The position numbers and the translations under genes were made by a program. A stretch of DNA of 22,745 nucleotides from an uncultured Ruminococcus sp. (lineage in GTDB: Bacteria > Bacillota > Clostridia > Oscillospirales > Ruminococcaceae). Below are positions 13,358 through 20,595 of the stretch, one piece after another. A model generated the notes under the pieces. That model made no database searches. It was not told the DNA's origin and worked only from the letters and a program-made list of their open reading frames with translations. The stretch lies in the NCBI GenBank assembly GCA_900550695.1, contig URTF01000033.1:1-22745 (forward strand), written 5' to 3'. Position 1 is the stretch's first letter, and each line of letters begins with the position of its first letter.

Positions 13358-14821
13358 ATGAATACAGAAAATGTAAGAACGAGATTTGCCCCCAGTCCTA
13401 CGGGCTTTATGCACATAGGCAACCTCAGAACGGCGCTCTATACTTACCTTATCGCAAAGAAATACAACGGAAAGTTCATTCTCCGTATCGAGGACACCGA
13501 TCAGGGCAGATACGTTGAGGGCGCAACTGACGTTATCTATGATACGCTCCGTGTCTGCGGACTTAACTGGGACGAAGGTCCCGATATCGGCGGCCCTGTA
13601 GGTCCATACATTCAGTCCGAGAGAATGGGCATCTTCAAGCAGTATGCGGAAGAGCTTGTCAAAAAGGGCAAGGCTTACTACTGCTTCTGCACAAAGGAAA
13701 GAATGGATCAGGTTCACGAGGAACAGCGTGCAAAGGGCATCACTCCGACATACGACAGACATTGCCGTGATCTTCCTGCTGACGAAGTTCAGAAGCTTCT
13801 TGATGCAGGCACTCCTTATGTTATCAGACAGAGAGTTCCGCTCGACGGCACAACGACTTTCCATGATGAGCTTTACGGCGACATCACTGTTCCGAACGCT
13901 GACCTCGACGACCAGATCCTTATAAAGGCTGACGGTATGCCGACCTACAACTTCGCAAACGTTGTTGACGACCACCTTATGGGCATCACTCACGTTGTAA
14001 GAGGAAACGAGTATCTTTCCTCCGCACCGAAGTACAACCTCCTTTACGAAGCATTCGGCTGGGAAGTTCCCTGCTATATCCACGTTGAGCATATCATGCG
14101 TGACGAAACACACAAGCTTTCAAAGCGTGACGGTGACGCATATTTCGGCGACTTCGTTGAGGCAGGCTACTACATTCCCGCTATCCTCAACTATATCGCA
14201 CTTCTCGGCTGGGCGCCAAAGGGCGAGAACGAAATTTTCACCCTTGACGAATTGGTTCAGGAGTTCGACATTCACGGACTTTCAAAGTCACCTGCTATCT
14301 TTGACCCGATGAAGATGAAGGCTATCAACTTCGAGTGGATAAAGCGTCTTTCTCCCGAAGAATTCAAGAAAGCGGCTCTGCCTTATATTAGACAGACCTG
14401 CAAGAGCGAGAATGTGAACCTTGACATTCTTGCAAGAGTTCTCCAGCCGAGAACAGAGCTTTTCACGCAGATTCCCGAGCGTGTTGACTTCATCGATGAG
14501 CTTCGTGATTACGATATCGACCTTTACTTCAACAAGAAGATGAAAACAACTCCCGAAACGAGCCTTGAAGCGCTCAAAGCTTCGCTCCCACTTCTTGAAA
14601 ACATCTCCGAAGCTGACTGGACGGAGGAGAATATCTACAATATCCTCTCAAAAAAGGCAGAGGAGCTTGGTGTTAAGGTCGGCTGGATACTTCTTCCTGT
14701 CAGAGCGGCTCTCTCGGGCAAGCTTTCCACTCCGGGCGGCGGCGTTGAGCTTGCGGCGATCATGGGCAAGGAAGTTACCCTTGACAGAATAAAGAAAGGT
14801 ATCGAAAAACTTTCCGCATAA
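13358..14821 (+). CDS. gltX: Glutamyl-tRNA synthetase
   Basis: Product of 487 residues, class I synthetase, typical bacterial length. It charges tRNA-Glu with glutamate and, in organisms using the amidotransferase route, may also mischarge tRNA-Gln. The HIGH motif appears as HIGN (19-22) after RFAPSPTG, RIEDTDQGR follows, and the KMSKS motif appears as KLSKR (253-257). The anticodon-binding C-terminal half is complete. An SD (GAAAGGAA) lies before ATG 13358. It is 31 bases after ribF, without a terminator between, and probably ends the super-operon. Confidence 0.96.
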   Translation: MNTENVRTRFAPSPTGFMHIGNLRTALYTYLIAKKYNGKFILRIEDTDQGRYVEGATDVIYDTLRVCGLNWDEGPDIGGPVGPYIQSERMGIFKQYAEELVKKGKAYYCFCTKERMDQVHEEQRAKGITPTYDRHCRDLPADEVQKLLDAGTPYVIRQRVPLDGTTTFHDELYGDITVPNADLDDQILIKADGMPTYNFANVVDDHLMGITHVVRGNEYLSSAPKYNLLYEAFGWEVPCYIHVEHIMRDETHKLSKRDGDAYFGDFVEAGYYIPAILNYIALLGWAPKGENEIFTLDELVQEFDIHGLSKSPAIFDPMKMKAINFEWIKRLSPEEFKKAALPYIRQTCKSENVNLDILARVLQPRTELFTQIPERVDFIDELRDYDIDLYFNKKMKTTPETSLEALKASLPLLENISEADWTEENIYNILSKKAEELGVKVGWILLPVRAALSGKLSTPGGGVELAAIMGKEVTLDRIKKGIEKLSA

Positions 14822-14915
14822 GGCAAAAAATTTATCGAAAATAACAATGTGTTCGGAAATTTTTCCTATCTTATCACAGTTTTAACACAGTTATGCGTTA
14901 AAATAACAATAATTC

Positions 14916-14952
14916 CGTGCTAAAACCGTCAGAAAGGCGGTTTTAGCCACGT
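14916..14952 (+). terminator. Hairpin between gltX and the ABC operon
   Basis: GCTAAAACCG (14919-14928) pairs perfectly with CGGTTTTAGC (14938-14947), and flanking CGTG/CACG can extend the stem past one bulged base. There is no T run afterwards on the + strand. It may terminate gltX transcription inefficiently or be a leader structure of the ABC operon. No clear promoter was found in 14822-14981. Confidence 0.4.
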
Positions 14953-14981
14953 TAAATATTAAAAATGGACGGTGCTGATAA

Positions 14982-16052
14982 ATGATCGAGGTCAGAAACC
15001 TTACAAAGCAGTATGGCTCGAAAAAAGCAGTTGACAATATCTCATTTACCGTTAATGACGGCGAGATACTCGGCTTTCTCGGACCAAACGGCGCAGGTAA
15101 ATCCACAACGATGAATATGCTGACGGGATATATCTCCTCCACTTCGGGCGAGGCTCTTATCAACGGCATAAACATTCTTGACGAGCCTATGAAAGCGAAA
15201 AAGGAGATAGGCTATCTCCCCGAAATACCTCCGCTTTACCTTGATATGACGGTAAAGGAGTATCTCAACTTCGTATATGAACTCAAAAAGTGCAGCCTCC
15301 CGAGAAAAGCTCATCTCGAGGACGTTTGCAGTCTTGTAAAGATAACCGATGTTTACGAAAGAGTTATCCGCAACCTTTCCAAAGGTTACAAGCAGAGAGT
15401 CGGACTTGCTTCCGCACTCATCGGAAATCCTCCGATACTCATTCTCGACGAACCGACGGTCGGACTTGACCCAAAGCAGATAATCGAGATAAGGACACTT
15501 ATCAAAAAGCTCGGAAAGAAGCATACAGTCATTCTTTCTTCGCATATCCTTTCCGAAATTCAGGCAGTCTGCGACCGTGTTATCATCATCAACAAGGGCA
15601 AAATTGCCGCAGATGACACGACCGAGAACCTCACCGAAAATATCACAGCCGACAGCAGACTTATCATGCGCATAGACGGCAATCGTGAGGAGATCCTTAA
15701 GCTGATAAAGACCGTTCCGGGCGTTATTTCCGTCAACGGCGATATGGAGCGTGAGCCCGGCATCTACGATTATGAGATCGAGGTCAAGGAAGGCTGCGAT
15801 ATCCGCCGTGAGCTTTTCAAGCGCATCGTTGCCCGAAACTGGGTGATCCTCGGAATGAAGAAGGACGAAATGTCGCTTGAAGATATCTTCCTCAAAATTA
15901 CAATGGGCAGCGATGTCAAGATCAGCGTAAAAAAGTCCGATGAAAAGGCTGAAAAGTCCGATATCGTTGATGAAGCTGACAGCGCAGAACCCGAAAAGGC
16001 AGAGGAAGTTCCTGCCGAAAATGAAGATACTGAAAAGGAGGAGGAAGAATAA
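14982..16052 (+). CDS. ABC transporter ATP-binding protein (GldA/NosF-like)
   Basis: Product of 356 residues. The nucleotide-binding domain has Walker A GPNGAGKST (34-42), the signature motif in the form LSKGY (132-136) rather than LSGGQ, Walker B ILILDEPTVGLD and the switch His in LSSHILSE. The LSKGY form is common in this exporter-like branch. After about residue 300 a Lys/Asp/Glu/Ala-rich low-complexity tail of some 50 residues ends in EKEEEE, unusual for ABC ATPases. It powers the permease encoded next; stop and start overlap by one base (TAATG). The SD is weak (GGACGGTG before the ATG). The substrate is unknown; related Gld-type systems are implicated in surface or secretion functions. 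Confidence 0.9.
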   Translation: MIEVRNLTKQYGSKKAVDNISFTVNDGEILGFLGPNGAGKSTTMNMLTGYISSTSGEALINGINILDEPMKAKKEIGYLPEIPPLYLDMTVKEYLNFVYELKKCSLPRKAHLEDVCSLVKITDVYERVIRNLSKGYKQRVGLASALIGNPPILILDEPTVGLDPKQIIEIRTLIKKLGKKHTVILSSHILSEIQAVCDRVIIINKGKIAADDTTENLTENITADSRLIMRIDGNREEILKLIKTVPGVISVNGDMEREPGIYDYEIEVKEGCDIRRELFKRIVARNWVILGMKKDEMSLEDIFLKITMGSDVKISVKKSDEKAEKSDIVDEADSAEPEKAEEVPAENEDTEKEEEE

Positions 16053-16762
16053 TGGGCGCAATTTTCAAGCGTGAGATGAAAGCATATTTCACCTCTCCGA
16101 TAGCTTATATTTTCATTACTGCATTTTTCCTCTACACGGGAAATTACTTTGTAAATATCAATATGGCTTACGGCTCGACCGATACGACATATATTTTCAC
16201 AAGCGTTTTCACAATTATGATGATACTCATTCCGCTTATGACGATGCGACTTTTCTCCGAAGAAAAGAAACAGCGCACCGATCAGGGTCTGCTCACAGCT
16301 CCTGTCAGCCTCGGCGGAATCGTTGCCGGAAAATTCTTTGCGGCACTCTGCGTTTTCCTCTGCGCTATCTCGGTCTATATCCCCATACTCGTTGTTCTCC
16401 ACACACTCGCAGGAACGCTTGAATGGGCGACAATATTCGGAACTATCACAGCGCTTATCCTGCTCGGAGCTTCATTCATCTCGATAGGAATTTTCGTTTC
16501 CTCACTCACAGAGAGCCAGATCGTTGCGGCTATCGTAAGCTTCGTTATCATAATGTTCTTCTATATGCTCGATCTTCTCGCAGGAAATGTTTCCAACGAG
16601 CTTCTGAGCAGCATTATGAAAGGACTTGCTTTCTACACAAGATACACAGAATTCGCATCGGGCATTTTCAATATCGGAAGTATCGTTTATTTCCTCAGTG
16701 CAATATTCATCTTCAACTTCCTTACAGTCCGTGTGCTTGAAAAGCGCCGCTGGGCTGACTAA
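16052..16762 (+). CDS. ABC transporter permease (GldF/NosY-like)
   Basis: Product of 236 residues with six predicted membrane helices. They begin with SPIAYIFITAFFLYTGNYFV after a cytosolic KREMKAYFT stretch and end with IVYFLSAIFIFNFLTVRVL. This is the ABC-2 permease type found with GldA-like ATPases. SEEKKQRTDQGLLTAPVSL between helices 2 and 3 is the conserved cytosolic loop that contacts the ATPase. The start overlaps the ATPase stop by one base. The next gene follows after 20 bases with a strong SD. Confidence 0.88.
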   Translation: MGAIFKREMKAYFTSPIAYIFITAFFLYTGNYFVNINMAYGSTDTTYIFTSVFTIMMILIPLMTMRLFSEEKKQRTDQGLLTAPVSLGGIVAGKFFAALCVFLCAISVYIPILVVLHTLAGTLEWATIFGTITALILLGASFISIGIFVSSLTESQIVAAIVSFVIIMFFYMLDLLAGNVSNELLSSIMKGLAFYTRYTEFASGIFNIGSIVYFLSAIFIFNFLTVRVLEKRRWAD

Positions 16763-16782
16763 ACGAAAGGAGGAATATTACA

Positions 16783-18321
16783 ATGAGCGAAGAAAAAAAC
16801 AATGTTACAGCTTCCGCAGAAACAAAAGCTGCGAAGCCTAAGAAGCCATTCAATTCAAAGAAGCTGAAATACGGCTCTGCCGCAACTGCGATAACAGTTA
16901 TCGTTATTGCACTCGTAGTTCTTGTGAATGTTATCGTTACCTTGGTGGGAAAGAGAACCGACCTCACGATCGACCTTACCTCCAAGGGCAACTTTGAAAT
17001 TTCGCAGGAATCCATAGACTATATCAACAGCCTTTCCGAACCCGTTGAGATCGTAACAATGACCGATGAGGACACTTTCCGTGACGCAGGCAATGTTTAC
17101 TACACTCAGGCTTATGAGGTGCTGAAAAAATATGCCCTCAACAGTGATAAGGTAACGGTAAAGTTCGTTGATATGACCGCTGACCCGACTTATGCAAACA
17201 AGTATTCCGAAATTTACAAGGGTACTATCGCTGCAAACAACATCGTTGTTACATCGGGAAACCGCATCAAGGTTCTGACGGTAAACGACCTTTTCAATAC
17301 AGAACTTAACTATCAGACATTCTCCTACAACATCGTTTCCTCCAAGGCGGAGCAGGCACTCACATCTGCAATTATGTATGTTACCGACCCTGCACCCAAG
17401 ACAGCCGCAATTATGGACACGGGCGAGACCGATGTTTCCAACGATTCTATCCGCTCGCTCCTCGAAGATGACGGTTTTGACGTTTCCGAGTTCGACCCGA
17501 ACGGCGAGGAGTTCCCTTATGACGCAGACGTTATGGTAATAAATGCTCCGATAAACGACCTTTCCGAGGAAGTTATCACAAAGCTTTACAACTACCTTGA
17601 AAATGACGGCAACTACGGCAGAAATCTTATCTACCTTGCAAGCTATTCGCAGAAAGCAACAAAGAACATCGATGCTTTCCTCGCAGAATGGGGAATTGAA
17701 GTCGGCAGCGGCGTTGTCGGCGACCAGAACACTTCCAACCTTGCAAGCACTTCAACATTCTATGCTATCCGTAACTTCATCGAGGAAAATGACTACTCGG
17801 GCAATGTTGCACAGCCCGATCTCCCTGTAGTTTCCTACTTCGCACGTCCTGTAAATATCCTCTTTGAATCGAGCGGAAACGTCACAACTCATTCGCTCCT
17901 CAAAACAGCAGATACCGCTTTCGTTCTTACAGATGAAATGCAGGAGGCTGCACAGAACGGCGAAGAACCTGACATCGTGAACGGCAGCTTCAACACTATC
18001 GCCCTCGGCAGCAAGTACACCTTTGACAAGGACAACAACACTCTCACATCGAACCTACTTGTATTCGGTTCGTCTGCAATGCTTGATTCCTCTATCACAA
18101 GCACTTCCTACTACAACAACGGCGACTACTTCGTTTCGATCCTCAACACTATGACGGGCAAGAACGGCGGCATCTCCATCGTTGCAAAGGACCTTACAGC
18201 TGCAACATTTGATACAACGGCTGCAAAGGCAAACGCTGCATTCTGGGTATTCGTTATACTTCTCCCTGCGGCTATCCTTATCACAGGTATCGTTATATGG
18301 CTCAAAAGGAGACATAAGTAA
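16783..18321 (+). CDS. GldG-like membrane-anchored ABC auxiliary protein
   Basis: Product of 512 residues. A short basic cytosolic tail (1-30) precedes a membrane helix at about 32-55. A large extracytoplasmic alpha/beta part follows, and a second helix lies near 485-505, ending in the basic tail WLKRRHK. The segments TDLTIDLTSKGNFEISQESIDYINSLSEPVEIV and the GETDVSNDSIRSLLEDDGFDVSEFD region match the Gldg/ABC_transp_aux family encoded beside GldA-GldF. SD AAAGGAGG precedes ATG 16783. Coupled by a one-base overlap to the DUF4340 gene. Function is unknown beyond being a partner of this transporter. Confidence 0.85.
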   Translation: MSEEKNNVTASAETKAAKPKKPFNSKKLKYGSAATAITVIVIALVVLVNVIVTLVGKRTDLTIDLTSKGNFEISQESIDYINSLSEPVEIVTMTDEDTFRDAGNVYYTQAYEVLKKYALNSDKVTVKFVDMTADPTYANKYSEIYKGTIAANNIVVTSGNRIKVLTVNDLFNTELNYQTFSYNIVSSKAEQALTSAIMYVTDPAPKTAAIMDTGETDVSNDSIRSLLEDDGFDVSEFDPNGEEFPYDADVMVINAPINDLSEEVITKLYNYLENDGNYGRNLIYLASYSQKATKNIDAFLAEWGIEVGSGVVGDQNTSNLASTSTFYAIRNFIEENDYSGNVAQPDLPVVSYFARPVNILFESSGNVTTHSLLKTADTAFVLTDEMQEAAQNGEEPDIVNGSFNTIALGSKYTFDKDNNTLTSNLLVFGSSAMLDSSITSTSYYNNGDYFVSILNTMTGKNGGISIVAKDLTAATFDTTAAKANAAFWVFVILLPAAILITGIVIWLKRRHK

Positions 18322-19775
18322 TGAAGTCGAAGATAAAATTTATCATTATTGCGGCAGTTATCCTGCTCGCTCTCGGCGGAGTTACGGCGTTTCTTCTGCT
18401 CACATCGCCTGCCGAGGAATATGAAGATGCTGCTGACGAAGAAACTGTTGCAGAATCAAGCCTTATCTATGACAAAGACCCTGCCGACATTGAAATTCTC
18501 GAAATCACAAATGAGTACGGCTCTTACAAGATAAAAAGAGTTACAAGCGGCGACTACAGTATGTGGACTATCGTTGACTACATCTTAGCTCCGATAAGCG
18601 ACACATTCATCAACAATGCTCTCAACGGCGCAGGTACGCTCACCGCACAGAAAACCGTTATGGAAAATGCCGAGGATATGTCTATCTACGGCTTGGACGA
18701 ACCGTCTGCGGAATATACGGTCACCTTTGACGATTCGGCAAAGACGACCTACACCGTCAAGATCGGTGATAAAGTCCCTGCTTCGTCCGTTTACAGCTAT
18801 ATGAGCATCGGCGACGAAAACACAGTTTACACAGTAAAGGACAGCGCTGTTGCTTTCGCAAAGGAAAACTCACGCAACTGTGTAAACAAGGTCGTTTTCA
18901 CACAGAAAACAGCTGAGGACGAAAATGACACTACCGATTATTCTCTCGTGAACAAGCTCACTGTCAGTAGAAAAGACCTCGATTATGATATTGTTATCAA
19001 TTATGATACACGTCTTGATGATGAGAACATTATGGTTTCCAACTCGTCCAACTATCGTATGAGCGAACCGGTTGTCCTCGATATCAATCCCGATAAGGGT
19101 TCGGATGTTATGAGCGGAATGTTCGGACTTACAGCTTCCGACTTCGCAGCTATCCGCCCCGAAGAGGACGACCTCGCACAGTATGGACTTGACGACCCTC
19201 AGCTTGTTGTTACGGCTGACACAAAGAGCGGCGAGTTCACGCTCAAAATCGGCAATAAGGCTGAAAACGGCGGCTATTACGGTATGGCCTGCGACATTGA
19301 TATGGTGTATATTTTCGATGAAGCAACGCTCCCGTGGCTCACAGTTATGCCGCTCGATATCACAACGACAATGATAACGAGCCACTATATCTACGGCATC
19401 GATTCTATCAGCATCAAGGCTGACGGAGTTGACGTGAAGTTCGATATCAAAGGTTCGGGCGCAGATGATTTCGGCGTTGAATCGGACGGAAAAGAGCTTG
19501 ATGCGGACGCTTTCAAGACGCTCTATCAGTTCATTCTTCGTGCGCCGTCAGAGCAGCTTTACTTCGATGAAGTAAGCGGAACTCCTGCGGCAGCTATCGA
19601 AATTCTTGCTGAGGACGGCGATGATACTATCGAGTTCTACAACATCGGCGACCGCCGCACGGTCATCGTCCTCAACGGAAAGCCAAGCTTCACCTGCACA
19701 ACGGCTTATGTTGAAAGACTTGCCCAAAATGTTCAGAAATACCTGAACGGGGAAGAGATCATTACAAGCTGGTAA
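18321..19775 (+). CDS. DUF4340 domain-containing protein
   Basis: Product of 484 residues. An N-terminal membrane helix (about 6-27) anchors a long extracytoplasmic region. That region holds repeated DUF4340-type modules: YGLDEPSAEYTVTF...KIGDKVPAS in the first half and YGLDDPQLVVTA...LKIGNKAENGGYYG in the second. The same internal pattern (YGLD-P, then a KIG strand) occurs twice, which suggests duplication. It overlaps the GldG-like gene by one base and ends the operon before a strong terminator. Such proteins accompany GldFG-like transporters; no reaction is known. Confidence 0.85.
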   Translation: MKSKIKFIIIAAVILLALGGVTAFLLLTSPAEEYEDAADEETVAESSLIYDKDPADIEILEITNEYGSYKIKRVTSGDYSMWTIVDYILAPISDTFINNALNGAGTLTAQKTVMENAEDMSIYGLDEPSAEYTVTFDDSAKTTYTVKIGDKVPASSVYSYMSIGDENTVYTVKDSAVAFAKENSRNCVNKVVFTQKTAEDENDTTDYSLVNKLTVSRKDLDYDIVINYDTRLDDENIMVSNSSNYRMSEPVVLDINPDKGSDVMSGMFGLTASDFAAIRPEEDDLAQYGLDDPQLVVTADTKSGEFTLKIGNKAENGGYYGMACDIDMVYIFDEATLPWLTVMPLDITTTMITSHYIYGIDSISIKADGVDVKFDIKGSGADDFGVESDGKELDADAFKTLYQFILRAPSEQLYFDEVSGTPAAAIEILAEDGDDTIEFYNIGDRRTVIVLNGKPSFTCTTAYVERLAQNVQKYLNGEEIITSW

Positions 19776-19780
19776 TTTTT

Positions 19781-19827
19781 ACGGAACAAGCTGCGCAGAT
19801 CTACTGCTGCGCAGCATTTCCGTTTTT
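19781..19827 (+). terminator. Intrinsic terminator of the ABC operon
   Basis: An inner 9-bp stem GCTGCGCAG (19790-19798) with CTGCGCAGC (19807-19815) and an outer ACGGAA/TTCCGT stem enclose an asymmetric internal loop. A T5 run follows. It begins six bases after the stop codon. Confidence 0.9.
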
Positions 19828-19859
19828 GCAAAATTTCTATATTTTTTTAATATTAGCTA

Positions 19860-19888
19860 TTGATTTTATTAATATTGTATGGTATAAT
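19860..19888 (+). promoter_or_regulatory. Sigma-A promoter of the small hypothetical gene
   Basis: TTGATT (19860-19865) and a perfect TATAAT (19883-19888) with 17 bases between, and TG one base before the -10 (extended -10). The start would be near 19895, leaving a leader of about 89 bases. Confidence 0.82.
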
Positions 19889-19930
19889 AAATAATAGTTA
19901 AACGTTTTAGATAAGCTGAGGTTTTCATTT

Positions 19931-20032
19931 ATGAAGATCAAAGCGGTTTATGGACATTTCAGTTACACAAAGGAGGATCAACAATGGCTGAAAAGAAAGA
20001 ATTCCTGTCCTATAAAGGACTCCCTCTTGTGA
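19931..20032 (+). CDS. Possible upstream ORF overlapping the next start
   Basis: A 33-codon frame starting ATG 19931, with GAGG (19918-19921) at good spacing, lies in the leader of the next gene. It runs out of frame across that gene's SD and start, ending 49 bases inside it. Translation of it could compete with or regulate the downstream start. The peptide (MKIKAVYGHFSYTKEDQQW...) has no recognised family. It may be chance. Confidence 0.25.
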   Translation: MKIKAVYGHFSYTKEDQQWLKRKNSCPIKDSLL

Positions 20033-20271
20033 GAAAAGACAACACGATTTATTATGGTAATATGTACGATGATTACGTTGTTATGATGGATATCAAGGAC
20101 AAAGAAAAGATCGGCGATCTTGAAGTCGCAAAGAAGATCACGGTCTATAAAATGGCTACCGATGAAAAGCTCAGTCCTATAGAAGCTATCGTTAAAAAGA
20201 GCGAAAAGAACAGCCTTTATGAAGCGCTTGACATTGCCTATATCTGGCTTTCGAGAGCATCGGCTGAATAA
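19984..20271 (+). CDS. Small conserved-looking hypothetical protein (95 aa)
   Basis: Product of 95 residues with no signal peptide or membrane helix, mixed charge and a high Lys content. It reads like a compact globular cytosolic protein: beta-rich first half (YKGLPLVRKDNTIYYGNMYDDYVVMMDI) and helical second half (SPIEAIVKKSEKNSLYEALDIAYIWLSRA). It has a near-consensus promoter, a strong SD (AAAGGAGG, seven bases before ATG 19984) and its own terminator, so it is probably a real, well expressed gene. I do not recognise the family and assign no function. Confidence 0.82.
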   Translation: MAEKKEFLSYKGLPLVRKDNTIYYGNMYDDYVVMMDIKDKEKIGDLEVAKKITVYKMATDEKLSPIEAIVKKSEKNSLYEALDIAYIWLSRASAE

Positions 20272-20318
20272 GCTTCGACATTCTTTACCAAATATAATTT
20301 TATTGACGTTCAGTATTG

Positions 20319-20348
20319 ACCGCTTTCCTAACGGAAGGCGGTTTTTTT
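20319..20348 (+). terminator. Intrinsic terminator after the 95-residue gene
   Basis: ACCGCTTTCC (20319-20328) pairs with GGAAGGCGGT (20333-20342), with one G-U pair, across a TAAC loop and is followed by seven Ts. Confidence 0.92.
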
Positions 20349-20399
20349 GTTGGAAATCATTATTGTTAACAGAAAGTTAATGAATTTGGCGCAGCAATG

Positions 20400-20408
20400 T
20401 GGTATTAT
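20400..20408 (+). promoter_or_regulatory. Possible extended -10 promoter of the sensor cyclase gene
   Basis: TGG followed by TATTAT (20403-20408) forms an extended -10; the -35 region is poor. The start would be near 20415, giving a leader of about 180 bases that contains the whole inverted-repeat element. A -10-like TATAAG at 20569 is too close to the SD to be the main start. Confidence 0.35.
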
Positions 20409-20451
20409 TAAAGAAAGTTATTACAATTATGTGAATTTTTGCCTTGTTTAA

Positions 20452-20573
20452 TAATACTAAACACCAATAAAATACAGGAAAAATCTGCATCGAAATCGCA
20501 TATTAACCTGTTTTCAACAGCTACAAGATTGTCGGCTTGATTTTTTCTGAATTTTAAATGGTGTTTAGTATAA
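20452..20573. mobile_element. 122-bp MITE-like element with 15-bp terminal inverted repeats
   Basis: TAATACTAAACACCA (20452-20466) and TGGTGTTTAGTATAA (20559-20573) are inverted repeats matching at 14 of 15 positions. The right 50 bases recur at 3-52 with two mismatches, so the unit is dispersed rather than local. It carries no ORF. As RNA the ends could form a long stem in the leader of the following gene. A pair of looped operator sites is the alternative reading, but the conservation beyond the inverted repeat favours a repeated element. Confidence 0.55.
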
Positions 20574-20595
20574 GACAGAAGGAGAATGACTTTCA

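Noticed and set aside
15042..16061. 339-codon minus-strand ORF
   Set aside because: Antisense of the ABC ATPase, whose Walker A, signature and Walker B motifs prove the + strand frame.
20559..20574. TATAAG in the repeat as main promoter of the cyclase gene
   Set aside because: A start 7 bases later would fall inside the SD at 20579-20584, leaving no workable leader.
20410..20595. c-di-GMP riboswitch in the leader of the cyclase gene
   Set aside because: Looked for because of the GGDEF gene, but no GEMM-like conserved core could be recognised; the leader is instead occupied by the inverted-repeat element.
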